From: Candidatus Faecivivens stercoravium
GTDB lineage: Bacteria; Bacillota; Clostridia; Oscillospirales; Ruminococcaceae
DNA: 8,307 nucleotides
Direction of reading: 5' to 3'
NCBI GenBank assembly: GCA_018712425.1
Contig: DVHA01000185.1
Span: 1-8,307, forward strand
In this document: piece after piece, positions 1 to 6,576 of the stretch
Position numbering within the stretch: the first letter of the stretch is position 1
How the letters are laid out: the number at the start of each line of letters is the position of its first letter
Notes under the pieces: generated by a model
Told to the model about the DNA's origin: nothing
Databases searched by the model: none
Seen by the model: the letters and a program-made list of their open reading frames with translations, nothing else
Made by a program: the position numbers and the translations under genes

Positions 1-48
1 ATCCGGCATATCCCCGGGGCGTTCCGGGAGGTGTTGGAGGGGGCGTAA
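1..48 (+). CDS. C-terminal end of an unidentified gene (partial)
   Basis: Reading frame 1 is open from the window edge and gives 15 residues (IRHIPGAFREVLEGA) before a TAA at 46-48. The GC-rich codon use matches the resident genes of the window, which supports a true gene end. The fragment is too short to assign a family. A weak hairpin (GCGTAAA at 50-56 with TTTACGC at 73-79) follows the stop but lacks a T-run, so it is not a clear terminator. Confidence 0.45.
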   Translation: MRHIPGAFREVLEGA

Positions 49-85
49 GGCGTAAAGGACTGCCCAAAGGAATTTACGCTAAGCC

Positions 86-216
86 GGGAACGCCAAAATG
101 TTTCTGCGGTATCCCGTTGCTGCGGCGATGCCGAACCTTTTAGCCCGTGTTGCGGACAGCTTCTGTGGAAGGAGAATTGTCCTAGTGGGTGCTTAGCCGT
201 TTAATGACAATTTGGC
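86..216 (+). ncRNA. Possible structured RNA, 6S-like
   Basis: This non-coding stretch can fold into a long rod. Its ends pair (GCCAAA at 92-97 with TTTGGC at 211-216). Further in, CGG at 107-109 pairs with CCG at 197-199 and CCC at 113-115 with GGG at 187-189. A large internal bubble holds a small hairpin (CGGC-GAT-GCCG, 123-132), and the far end is a GGACA/TGTCC stem (154-158 with 178-182) topped by CTTC/GAAG. A closing stem, central bubble and terminal stem is the general plan of 6S RNA, which binds sigma-A RNA polymerase. The resemblance of the CTGCGGT and CGAACC segments to Firmicutes 6S RNAs is from memory and not verified. I found no good promoter for it. It could instead be the leader of the gene at 233, or chance pairing. 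Confidence 0.35.
177..205 (+). promoter_or_regulatory. Candidate sigma-A promoter for the carboxypeptidase gene
   Basis: TTGTCC (177-182, 4 of 6 to TTGACA) and TTTAAT (200-205, 5 of 6 to TATAAT) are separated by exactly 17 bases. Transcription would begin near 212 and leave a leader of about 20 bases containing the GGGAG ribosome binding site. The site overlaps the 3' part of the possible structured RNA, so the two readings compete. Confidence 0.35.
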
Positions 217-232
217 TTTATGGGAGAAAAAT

Positions 233-1171
233 ATGAAAAAACATAGGAGATGCAAAAAGCTAATAATAGCTTTTGCAATAATGGTGATTATCATTTTCAC
301 CGCCGCAATTGGACTATATAAATCCGGAATCTATCGTTTTGACTTTTTGAAAGACATTTATAGAAAAATTGATTTTCAACTGAGTACGAATGAGCTTAAC
401 ATTCCACAGGATGCCCTTTCATTTTCTGTTTATGATATTGAGGAAGAAGAATACCTGTTTTATGAGGGAGAAAGCCAATTGCCAACAGTTGCAAGTTTGG
501 CAAAACTGTTTGTCATCGATTATGCTTTGGAAAAAGTAAGTTTGGAAGATGTTGTTGAGGTAAACCAGGAGGTACTGGATCTTGTGCCAGCCGGTTCATC
601 TTTAGCAAATCTGACGGCTGGGGAATATACGGTTCAGCAAATTATGGAGGCTATGCTTGTTCCGTCTGGAAACGATGCGGCCTATGCCTTGGCATATTAT
701 ATTTCTAAAAACAAATTAGGAGAAGGTTATACAGCAACTGAGTATATCAATTATTTTATGGCAGAACTTGGGGAATATTTAATTGAAGAGGGCTATTCAA
801 AAACAAATTTGTATAATGATCCGAGTGGTGCTTCTATGCAAGCGGATACGCATTTGGATGACATTAACCGTGTAGCGTTAAAGCTGCTTGAATACGATTT
901 TATCAGAGAATGTATTGGAAAAAGCTCTTTTTCCATTCAAACGCCGCAAGGCGAATTTACGTGGGAAAATACAAATGAATTTTTGGATAAGAATTCACCA
1001 TACTATAATGCGCATGTAAAAGGGATGAAAACGGGGACGATGGCGTCTTCCTATAGCATTGTTGTTCTTTATGAAAAAGACGGAAAGGAATATTTGATAA
1101 CCTGTTTAGCTGCGTTATCAAATGAAGGAAGATATAAAGCAGTGCAGTCCGCTATAAATACAATTCTTTGA
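233..1171 (+). CDS. Membrane-anchored D-alanyl-D-alanine carboxypeptidase (peptidase S11 type)
   Basis: The 312-residue product is a serine penicillin-binding-type enzyme that would trim the terminal D-Ala from peptidoglycan stem peptides outside the membrane. All three active-site motifs are present and well spaced: SxxK as S88-L-A-K91, SxN as S145-G-N147 and KTG as K266-T-G268. A basic N-terminus (MKKHRRCKK) precedes a hydrophobic segment at about residues 10-28, acting as signal anchor or uncleaved signal. The chain ends soon after the KTG region, so the C-terminal beta domain of PBP5-like proteins is absent. The ATG at 233 is preferred over the TTG at 212 because GGGAG (222-226) sits six bases upstream. 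The gene is strongly AT-rich (19 of 60 bases are G/C at 721-780, against 43 of 60 at 1861-1920 next door), with AT-ending codons, which suggests transfer. Substrate and physiological role, for instance in resistance, cannot be told from sequence. Confidence 0.85.
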   Translation: MKKHRRCKKLIIAFAIMVIIIFTAAIGLYKSGIYRFDFLKDIYRKIDFQLSTNELNIPQDALSFSVYDIEEEEYLFYEGESQLPTVASLAKLFVIDYALEKVSLEDVVEVNQEVLDLVPAGSSLANLTAGEYTVQQIMEAMLVPSGNDAAYALAYYISKNKLGEGYTATEYINYFMAELGEYLIEEGYSKTNLYNDPSGASMQADTHLDDINRVALKLLEYDFIRECIGKSSFSIQTPQGEFTWENTNEFLDKNSPYYNAHVKGMKTGTMASSYSIVVLYEKDGKEYLITCLAALSNEGRYKAVQSAINTIL

Positions 1172-1226
1172 TAATGGCGAGTATTGCAAAAAGATGAAAA
1201 ACCAGCTCAGAAAGGACAGACGATCT

Positions 1227-2807
1227 ATGAACAGCAAAAAAGAAATCCCACAGATTAAAAAGGACAAAAACGGCCAGGCAACCTGGCTGGTGGACGGCAA
1301 GCCTTACATTGCCCTTGCCGGAGAGATTCACAACTCCAGCTCTTCCAGTTTACAGTATATGGACGAACAGGTCTGGCCGGCGCTGCGGCCGCTGCATCTG
1401 AACACCGTCATCCTGCCGGTGGCCTGGGAGTCGGTCGAGCCGGAAGAGGGGAAATTCGATTTCTCCCTCCCCGACGGGCTGATTGCCGCCGCCAAGCGGG
1501 AACAGGTGCGTCTGGTGCTCCTCTGGTTCGGCCTTTGGAAGAATGGCCTTTCCAGCTATATCCCCGGCTGGGCGAAGAAGGCCAGCAGCGGGGTAAGCGC
1601 CCGCTTCTTCCGGGCGCGGGACGCCTTCGGGCGGCCGCTCGACTGCATCTCCCCCTTCTGTTCCGACGCGGTGGCGGCGGACGCGGCGGCCTTCCGGGCG
1701 CTGATGCTCCATCTCGCCGAGGCCGACCCCGACCGGACGGTCATCGCGGTACAGGTGGAAAACGAGATCGGCATCCTCGGGGCAGACCGGGATTTTTGTT
1801 CTGCCGCGAACCGCGCTTTTGCCCAGCCGGTGCCGCAGCCGGTGGCCGACTGGTTCGGCGTCCGGGGGAGCTGGGAAGAGGCCTTCGGGCGGGACGGGGC
1901 CGAGATGATGATGGCCTGGCAGTACGGCAGCGCGGTTGAACAGATCGCCTCCCAGGGCAAGAGCGTCTACCCGCTGCCGCTCTACGTCAACGCCTGGCTC
2001 CAGCAGCACCCCGACCGGCCGGGGAAATACCCCTGCGGCGGGCCGGTCGCCAAGATGCGGGACATCTGGCGGCTGGCGGCCCCGTCGGTCGACTGCTTCG
2101 CGCCGGACATCTATGTCAACGCCTACCGGGAGGTCTGCGACGAGTACGCCGCCGCCGGGAACCCCCTCTTTATCCCCGAGGTGCGGGCGACCAAAGACTC
2201 GGCTTCCTTCCTCTTTTACGCGGTCGGCAAACATAACGCCCTCTGTTTCGCCCCCTTCGGCATCGAGGACCTCTGCGGCAAGCGGCGGGACGAGATGGGC
2301 GCCGACCTGCTCCAGACGCTGAACATCGGCGCCGGGGCCTTCGACGGGGCCGGGGCCGGGGAGCGGCTGGCGGCGGCCTATGAGATGGTCGGCAACATGC
2401 AGGAGATCATCCGGGAGGCCCATGAGGGAGGCAAAATCCACGCCTTCCTCGAGTATAACGACGCCGGGGTCACAATCCCGCTGGGGAAATACGACGCGCT
2501 GATTTCCTACACCGGCGCTTCCGCCTCCTTCTTCAGCGGCCCGGGGACGAAAGACCGGTCGGTGGCCGGCGGGTTCATCATCGAGCGGTCGGAAGACGAG
2601 TTTTTAATCTGCGGCAGCGGCTTTTCGGTCCAGTTCCTCCCGAAGCCGGGCGTCCAGGCGGTGGCCGGCGTCCTCCGCAAGGAAGAGGGCCGTTACCAGG
2701 GCGGGGTCTGGATTCCCGGGCGGGTGTTAAACGGCGACGAGGGGTATTTTATCCGGCTTTCCGATTTCCCGCAGGTGCAGCGGGTCTGGATGTACACCTA
2801 CTGCTGA
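1227..2807 (+). CDS. Beta-galactosidase-like glycoside hydrolase with DUF5597-type C-terminus
   Basis: This 526-residue protein begins with a (beta/alpha)8 glycosidase domain of the GH35/GH42 clan. Early strands are visible as LNTVILPVAWESVEPEEGKFDF, and QVENEIG at 176-182 supplies the likely acid/base Glu180 after Asn179. IPEVR at 316-320 supplies the likely nucleophile Glu318. The C-terminal part, from about residue 400 to the end (beta-rich, closing in VWIPGRVLNGDEG and RVWMYTYC), resembles the DUF5597 module found on GH35-type beta-galactosidases. There is no signal peptide, so it should act in the cytoplasm on imported oligosaccharides or glycosides. The ATG at 1227 is chosen over one at 1194 because AAAGGAC (1211-1217) is well placed before it. 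The SDR gene follows after 58 bases without a terminator, so they probably form an operon. No clear promoter is visible between 1171 and 1227. The exact sugar linkage cannot be inferred. Confidence 0.85.
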   Translation: MNSKKEIPQIKKDKNGQATWLVDGKPYIALAGEIHNSSSSSLQYMDEQVWPALRPLHLNTVILPVAWESVEPEEGKFDFSLPDGLIAAAKREQVRLVLLWFGLWKNGLSSYIPGWAKKASSGVSARFFRARDAFGRPLDCISPFCSDAVAADAAAFRALMLHLAEADPDRTVIAVQVENEIGILGADRDFCSAANRAFAQPVPQPVADWFGVRGSWEEAFGRDGAEMMMAWQYGSAVEQIASQGKSVYPLPLYVNAWLQQHPDRPGKYPCGGPVAKMRDIWRLAAPSVDCFAPDIYVNAYREVCDEYAAAGNPLFIPEVRATKDSASFLFYAVGKHNALCFAPFGIEDLCGKRRDEMGADLLQTLNIGAGAFDGAGAGERLAAAYEMVGNMQEIIREAHEGGKIHAFLEYNDAGVTIPLGKYDALISYTGASASFFSGPGTKDRSVAGGFIIERSEDEFLICGSGFSVQFLPKPGVQAVAGVLRKEEGRYQGGVWIPGRVLNGDEGYFIRLSDFPQVQRVWMYTYC

Positions 2808-2865
2808 GAATGGCTGCATAACGCTGCCCGGAGAGGGAAAACTGTCTGTAACAGGAGGGATTTTG

Positions 2866-3651
2866 ATGCGGATTGTCATTGTTACCGGCGCGTCTGGCGG
2901 GCTGGGGGCCGAATTTGTCCGGCGGATCGACCGGCTGGGGATCCTCGAAGACTGGGGGATCGACGAAATCTGGGGCATCGCCCGCAGCGGGGATAAGCTC
3001 CGGAAGCTGGGCAAAACCCTCCACACCCCTTTCCGGCCGCTGGCCCTCGACCTCACCGACGGGGCGTCTTTTAACCTTATCCGGGCGATGCTGCGGGGGC
3101 TGATGCCGGAGGTCTGGATGGTCGTAAACGCCGCCGGGGTGGGCAAGATCGGCGGCCCGGCGGAAGTCCCGGGGAAAGAGCTGGACCGGATGATCGACTT
3201 AAACTGCAAGGCACCGGTGCGGATGACCGGGGTGACGCTCCCCTATATCCCGCGGGGCGGGCGGATTGTCGAGGTCTGCTCGACGGCGGCTTTCCAGCCC
3301 TTCCCATACCTCAACGTCTACGCCGCCAGCAAAGCCTTCCTCTGCCGCTACAGCCAGGCCCTCGGCCGGGAGCTGCGGGGGCGGGGGATTTCGGTGACGG
3401 CCGTCTGCCCCTACTGGGTGAAGGACACCGGGTTTATCGGCAAGGCCCGCTGTGGGGAAGGCGGGGATAAAATCCGCTCTTTCCCCTTTGCCTCGGAAGA
3501 GAAGGCGGTCGTCCGGCAGGCGGTGCGGGATGCGCTGATGCGCAAGCCTGTTTCGACCCCTGGGCCGGTCTGCACCATTCATCGAGCGGCGGTGAAGCTG
3601 CTGCCGGAGAGCGTTATGATGGATTTATGGGAATGGATTCGGAGGATATAG
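2866..3651 (+). CDS. Short-chain dehydrogenase/reductase (SDR) family oxidoreductase
   Basis: The 261-residue protein is a classical-size SDR, a soluble NAD(P)-dependent oxidoreductase with a Rossmann fold. The dinucleotide-binding loop TGASGGLG is at residues 7-14, the NAAG motif follows beta-strand 4 (VVNAAGVG), and the full catalytic tetrad is visible: Asn113, Ser139, Tyr152 and Lys156 (Y-A-A-S-K). The usual Pro-Gly after beta-6 is replaced by CPYWVKDTGF. The start is the ATG at 2866, with AGGAGGG at 2853-2859 six bases upstream; the TTG directly before it is ignored. It is the second gene of an apparent operon with the glycoside hydrolase and ends at a strong hairpin terminator. Its substrate is unknown. 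Pairing with a glycosidase makes a sugar, polyol or aglycone possible, but this is only guilt by association. Confidence 0.88.
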   Translation: MRIVIVTGASGGLGAEFVRRIDRLGILEDWGIDEIWGIARSGDKLRKLGKTLHTPFRPLALDLTDGASFNLIRAMLRGLMPEVWMVVNAAGVGKIGGPAEVPGKELDRMIDLNCKAPVRMTGVTLPYIPRGGRIVEVCSTAAFQPFPYLNVYAASKAFLCRYSQALGRELRGRGISVTAVCPYWVKDTGFIGKARCGEGGDKIRSFPFASEEKAVVRQAVRDALMRKPVSTPGPVCTIHRAAVKLLPESVMMDLWEWIRRI

Positions 3652-3653
3652 CC

Positions 3654-3697
3654 AAACAGCACAAGGTGAGGGGGAAAGTCACTTTGTGCTGTTTTAC
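3654..3697 (+). terminator. Rho-independent terminator after the SDR gene
   Basis: AAACAGCACAAGGTGA (3654-3669) pairs over its whole length with TCACTTTGTGCTGTTT (3679-3694), with one G-T wobble, around a G-rich loop at 3670-3678. A short T-run (3692-3695) follows. The stem starts three bases after the SDR stop codon. Confidence 0.8.
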
Positions 3698-3705
3698 GTT
3701 CAGAT

Positions 3706-3731
3706 AAATATAATCCCCAAATATAATCCCC
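3706..3731. repeat. Perfect 13-base tandem duplication
   Basis: AAATATAATCCCC occurs twice back to back (3706-3718 and 3719-3731). The second copy supplies the outer CCCC of the spoVG terminator stem and, read on the minus strand, its AT-rich tail. It looks like a slippage or copying event between two convergent genes. Confidence 0.85.
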
Positions 3732-3758
3732 GGCCCTTTATATCCAAAAGGGCCGGGG
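3719..3758 (-). terminator. Rho-independent terminator of spoVG
   Basis: CCCCGGCCCTTT (3728-3739) pairs perfectly with AAAGGGCCGGGG (3747-3758) around a seven-base loop. On the minus strand the hairpin lies seven bases after the spoVG stop and is followed by ATTATATTT, an imperfect U-rich tail. It faces the SDR terminator head to head. Confidence 0.8.
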
Positions 3759-3765
3759 CATCATT

Positions 3766-4140
3766 TTAACCGCCTGTATTGCCAAGGGGCGGGGTGACAG
3801 CCGCCGCAGGGGCAGAGGCGGGCGAAGCAGCAAAATGTTCGGCAAAGTAATCCCCATAAGGGAGCCGCTGCATCTGTTCCGCCTCTGCCTTTTCCCGGCG
3901 GTAGACGGCAAGGATCGCATCCTCCAGCTGCCGGCGGGCCGCCGGGGTAATCGGGTGGGCAATGTCCCGGAAGACGCCGCCCGCCTCCCGTCGGGAAGGC
4001 ATCGCCACGAAAAGCCTGGTTGGCCCTTCGATGACCTTGATATCGTGGATGGCGAGCTCATCCCCGATCGTGACCGAGACGACGGCACGCAGCCGCCCTT
4101 CCTGCATCAGTTTGCGCACTTTGATATCGGTGATCTGCAT
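3766..4140 (-). CDS. spoVG: SpoVG-family nucleic-acid-binding regulator
   Basis: The 124-residue product matches SpoVG along its first 85 or so residues: MQITDIKVRK at the start, the strand VVSVTIGDELAIHDIKVIEG, MPSR at 47-50 and FRDIAHPITP at 57-66. SpoVG is a small, widely conserved Firmicutes protein that binds DNA and RNA at specific sites and affects septation, sporulation and cell-surface genes. Typical homologues are about 85-100 residues; this one carries extra C-terminal sequence, charged (RREKAEAEQ) and then Ala/Pro-rich from about residue 104, which is probably disordered. AGAAAGGAC on the minus strand (4151-4159) is the ribosome binding site. The gene stands alone, divergent from the S9 peptidase, and ends at its own terminator. 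Target sites cannot be predicted here. Confidence 0.95.
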   Translation of the reverse strand: MQITDIKVRKLMQEGRLRAVVSVTIGDELAIHDIKVIEGPTRLFVAMPSRREAGGVFRDIAHPITPAARRQLEDAILAVYRREKAEAEQMQRLPYGDYFAEHFAASPASAPAAAVTPPLGNTGG

Positions 4141-4190
4141 AAGATAATCCGTCCTTTCTGATTCGACGTGTACGGTGTTTGGCCGGCTTA

Positions 4191-4223
4191 CCCGGGCAGT
4201 TAGGAGTCTGGACGGCTCCCGGG
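4191..4223 (-). other. GC-rich hairpin in the probable spoVG leader
   Basis: CCCGGG occurs at 4191-4196 and again at 4218-4223 and, being self-complementary, can close a hairpin. AG (4198-4199) with CT (4216-4217) adds pairs, and GGAG/CTCC (4203-4206 with 4216-4219) is an alternative. There is no adjacent T-run on either strand, so it is not a terminator. If spoVG is transcribed from the AT-rich patch at about 4226-4236, this would be the first structure in its 5' leader. Confidence 0.4.
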
Positions 4224-4373
4224 AAAATATACATATGGGGAGCTAGATGGACCGCGTTATTTTCAAAACGCGCCGAGCAGTGTCCCCTGGAAAAAGCTCT
4301 GGCCCATCAAAACGGCATCCATGCGCAATGCCTTAAAAACGCGGCCTGTTCCCCGTGATTTTTTCAAAAAACA

Positions 4374-4403
4374 CTGTACAATTTGTCGAAAAAGTTGTAC
4401 AAT
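4374..4403. repeat. Paired TTGTACAA-like elements, possible operator
   Basis: TGTACAAT occurs at 4375-4382 and again at 4396-4403, exactly 21 bases apart, about two helical turns. The second copy lies in a perfect palindrome (TTGTACAA, 4395-4402) and the first in a near-palindrome (CTGTACAA). The copies coincide with the -35 and -10 boxes, where a repressor would block polymerase. Part of the likeness may simply reflect the promoter hexamers themselves. Confidence 0.4.
4375..4403 (+). promoter_or_regulatory. Sigma-A promoter of the S9 peptidase gene
   Basis: TGTACA (4375-4380, 4 of 6 to TTGACA) and TACAAT (4398-4403, 5 of 6 to TATAAT) are 17 bases apart. Initiation is expected near 4410, giving a leader of about 50 bases that contains AGGAAGG (4442-4448) before the ATG at 4460. 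Confidence 0.6.
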
Positions 4404-4459
4404 GAAAACATGCCGACAACGGCAGCAGATATAAAAACGACAGGAAGGATTGAACAGCA

Positions 4460-6460
4460 ATGGAACAGCTTCAATTGAAGGACTTTTTAAACTACCGTTT
4501 CCTCTCCGGCGTCCGGTACGCGCCCGGTGGAAAACGCGCCGCCTTTGTCGTCGCCAACTGTAATGAGGAGGAGAACAGCTATGAGAGCCGGCTGTGGATG
4601 TACGACGGGCAGCTGCGCCAGCTGACCGATCTGGGGAAGGAAGGGCAGTATGTCTGGGAAGACGAGACCCACATTCTCTTCCCGGCAGTCCGTTCGGCGG
4701 CCGAACAGAAGCGGCAGAAGGCGGGGGAACAGTTTACCAGCTTCTACCGGCTGGATGTGACCGGCGGCGAAGCCCTTCCCGCGTTCACCCTTCCGTTTAA
4801 GGCAAGTGAGCTGCGGAAACTCGGGGACGGGAAGTGGCTGGCGATGGGGAGCATCGACGCCGGCTGCCCCGACTATTACCAGATGGCCGCCGAAGAGCGG
4901 GAAAAGGCGGACAAGGCGAAGGAAAAGGAAAAAGACTACGAGGTCTTTGACGAAACCCCCTTCTGGAGCAACGGCCGCGGGGTCACCAACAAGCTGCGCC
5001 GGGCGCTGTTTGTGTACAATCCGGCAGACGGCAGCTGCAAACGGCTGACCGACCCTTTTTTCCAGACTTCCAGCTTCGAGGTGATGGGGGATACCGTCTA
5101 CTTCCTGGGCAACCGGTATGAAAGCCGGGCGGTCCGCAGCCGCAGCACCCTTTACGCCTACGACGTCCCGTCCGGTGAGGTCAAAAAGGTGACGGAATAT
5201 ACCGATTTCCGTGCCCATGACCTGGTGGCGGTGGGCGGCCGCCTGCTGCTGCTGGGCACCGAAGGGCGCCGCCACGGCATGAACGAAAACGCCTGGGTCT
5301 ATGCGGTGGACACCGCGACCGGCGAACTGAAAGTCATCCGGCAGGAGGAGTACAGCATGTACTCGAGCGTCGGCAGCGACTGCCGGTACGGCGGCGGGCA
5401 GGAGATGAAGGCCTGCGGGGACACCCTCTACCACCTGACCACCCGGGAGGGCTGCTCCTACCTCTACGCCCTGACGATGGACGGGGAGTCGGCGCCGGTC
5501 GTCCAGAAGGAAGGCAGCATCGACGAGTTCGACATCCCCGAAGCGGGCGGCAAGGCGCTGATGGTGGCCCTCTATGACAACCGTTTGCAGGAATTGTATG
5601 AAGCGGACCTCGCGACCGGTGAGGTGGAGCGGGTCAGCCACTTCAACGACGCCGTCCTGGAAGGGAAATACGTCGCCGTCCCGCAGCCGCTCAGTGTCGA
5701 AAGCGAAGGCTGGACGATCGGCGGATGGGTGCTGCTCCCGAAGGACTTCGACCCTGAAAAGAAATACCCGGCGGTCCTGGATATCCACGGCGGCCCCAAG
5801 ACGGCCTACGGCCCGGTCTTCTACCATGAGATGCAAGTCTGGGCGAACATGGGCTACTTTGTCTTCTACTGCAACCCGATGGGCAGCGACGGCCGGGACA
5901 ACAAGTTTATGGATATCCGCGGCCATTACGGCGAGACCGACTACCAAAACCTGATGGACTTCACCGACGCGGTGCTGGACGCCTACCCCCAGATCGACCG
6001 GACGAAGGTCTGCGAGACCGGCGGCAGCTACGGCGGCTTTATGACCAACTGGATCATCGGCCACACCGACCGGTTTGTCTGCACCGCTTCCCAGCGGTCG
6101 ATCGCCAACTGGGTCAGCTTTTACGGGGTATCGGACATCGGGGTGGACTTCGGCATGGACCAGTGCGACGCCGACCCGTTTAACAGCCCCGATAAGATGT
6201 GGGAGCATTCGCCGATGCGCTATGCTGCGAATGTCAAAACCCCGACCCTCTTTATCCATTCGGATGAGGACTACCGCTGCCCGCTGGCGGAAGGCTTGCA
6301 GATGTACACCAGCCTGGCGGCGCTGGGGGTCCCGACCCGGCTCTGCCTCTTCCACGGTGAAAACCATGAGCTCTCCCGTTCCGGCAAGCCCCAGCACCGG
6401 GTGCGCCGCCTGACCGAGATCACCAACTGGTTTGAAAAATACGCCCGCGGGAAAGAATAA
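4460..6460 (+). CDS. S9-family serine peptidase (acylaminoacyl-/dipeptidyl-peptidase type)
   Basis: The 666-residue protein has the two-part plan of the prolyl oligopeptidase family: an N-terminal beta-propeller (roughly residues 1-400, with repeated strand-turn units such as LWMYDGQLRQLTDLG and TLYAYDVPSGEVKKVTEY) that filters substrates, and a C-terminal alpha/beta hydrolase. The hydrolase shows the oxyanion motif DIHGGP (441-446), nucleophile Ser523 in GGSYGGF, Asp604 in SDEDYRCP and His636 in GENHELS. The triad is complete and the length normal. There is no signal peptide, so it should act in the cytoplasm on short peptides, releasing acyl-amino acids or dipeptides; exact specificity is unresolved. 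A Lys/Glu-rich stretch near residues 143-160 is probably a surface loop. AGGAAGG (4442-4448) precedes the ATG by 11 bases. It has its own promoter and downstream terminators, so it appears monocistronic. Confidence 0.93.
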   Translation: MEQLQLKDFLNYRFLSGVRYAPGGKRAAFVVANCNEEENSYESRLWMYDGQLRQLTDLGKEGQYVWEDETHILFPAVRSAAEQKRQKAGEQFTSFYRLDVTGGEALPAFTLPFKASELRKLGDGKWLAMGSIDAGCPDYYQMAAEEREKADKAKEKEKDYEVFDETPFWSNGRGVTNKLRRALFVYNPADGSCKRLTDPFFQTSSFEVMGDTVYFLGNRYESRAVRSRSTLYAYDVPSGEVKKVTEYTDFRAHDLVAVGGRLLLLGTEGRRHGMNENAWVYAVDTATGELKVIRQEEYSMYSSVGSDCRYGGGQEMKACGDTLYHLTTREGCSYLYALTMDGESAPVVQKEGSIDEFDIPEAGGKALMVALYDNRLQELYEADLATGEVERVSHFNDAVLEGKYVAVPQPLSVESEGWTIGGWVLLPKDFDPEKKYPAVLDIHGGPKTAYGPVFYHEMQVWANMGYFVFYCNPMGSDGRDNKFMDIRGHYGETDYQNLMDFTDAVLDAYPQIDRTKVCETGGSYGGFMTNWIIGHTDRFVCTASQRSIANWVSFYGVSDIGVDFGMDQCDADPFNSPDKMWEHSPMRYAANVKTPTLFIHSDEDYRCPLAEGLQMYTSLAALGVPTRLCLFHGENHELSRSGKPQHRVRRLTEITNWFEKYARGKE

Positions 6461-6508
6461 TCCCACGGGATAAACAACACGTCCCCGGCGGCAGCCGGGT
6501 GTGATGCA

Positions 6509-6564
6509 GGACAGCCTTCTTTGGCCTCTGAACTGGCCGGGGGCTGTCCTTTGTTGCGTTTTCC
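6509..6564 (+). terminator. Probable terminator after the S9 peptidase
   Basis: GGACAGCC (6509-6516) pairs perfectly with GGCTGTCC (6542-6549), and GGCC/GGCC inside the loop can add pairs. An interrupted T-rich tail (TTTGTTGCGTTTT) follows. A smaller CCCGGC/GCCGGG hairpin (6484-6489 with 6494-6499) lies just upstream without a T-run. Confidence 0.6.
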
Positions 6565-6576
6565 GGCCGCCTGCAC

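Larger units (their letters stand above)
4141..4459. other. Divergent intergenic spacer between spoVG and the S9 peptidase
   Basis: I see no convincing gene in this 319-base spacer. It holds the spoVG ribosome binding site, an imperfect GC-rich hairpin at 4191-4223, a small stem CGCGTT/AACGCG at 4253-4258 and 4267-4272, an AT-rich inverted repeat (TTTTTT-C-AAAAAA flanked by GTG and CAC) around 4351-4374, and the promoter and ribosome binding site of the peptidase gene. For spoVG a weak minus-strand -10 (TATATT, 4226-4231) lacks a good -35. No sigma-H type AGGA/GAAT pair was found. Confidence 0.6.

Noticed and set aside
212..232. TTG start extending the carboxypeptidase by seven residues
   Set aside because: It lacks a ribosome binding site and falls at the predicted transcription start, while the ATG at 233 has GGGAG at good spacing and opens a typical basic plus hydrophobic N-terminus.
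1194..1226. Upstream ATG for the glycoside hydrolase
   Set aside because: No Shine-Dalgarno sequence precedes it. AAAGGAC at 1211-1217 fits the ATG at 1227.
1350..2441. Long 363-codon open frame on the minus strand
   Set aside because: It lies wholly inside the glycoside hydrolase gene on the opposite strand. GC-rich coding DNA has few stop codons in shadow frames, and its Pro/Arg/Gly-rich translation resembles no family.
4191..4223. CCCGGG hairpin as a terminator
   Set aside because: Neither strand has a T-run after the stem, and no gene ends nearby on either strand.
4141..4260. Sigma-H promoter for spoVG
   Set aside because: A GAAT occurs on the minus strand near 4163, but no AGGA-type -35 stands at the right distance, so this B. 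subtilis style promoter is not supported.
4487..6466. 659-codon open frame on the minus strand
   Set aside because: It mirrors the S9 peptidase, whose catalytic motifs are unmistakable. The antisense translation is a repetitive Val/Gly/Ala/Asp-rich shadow without domains.
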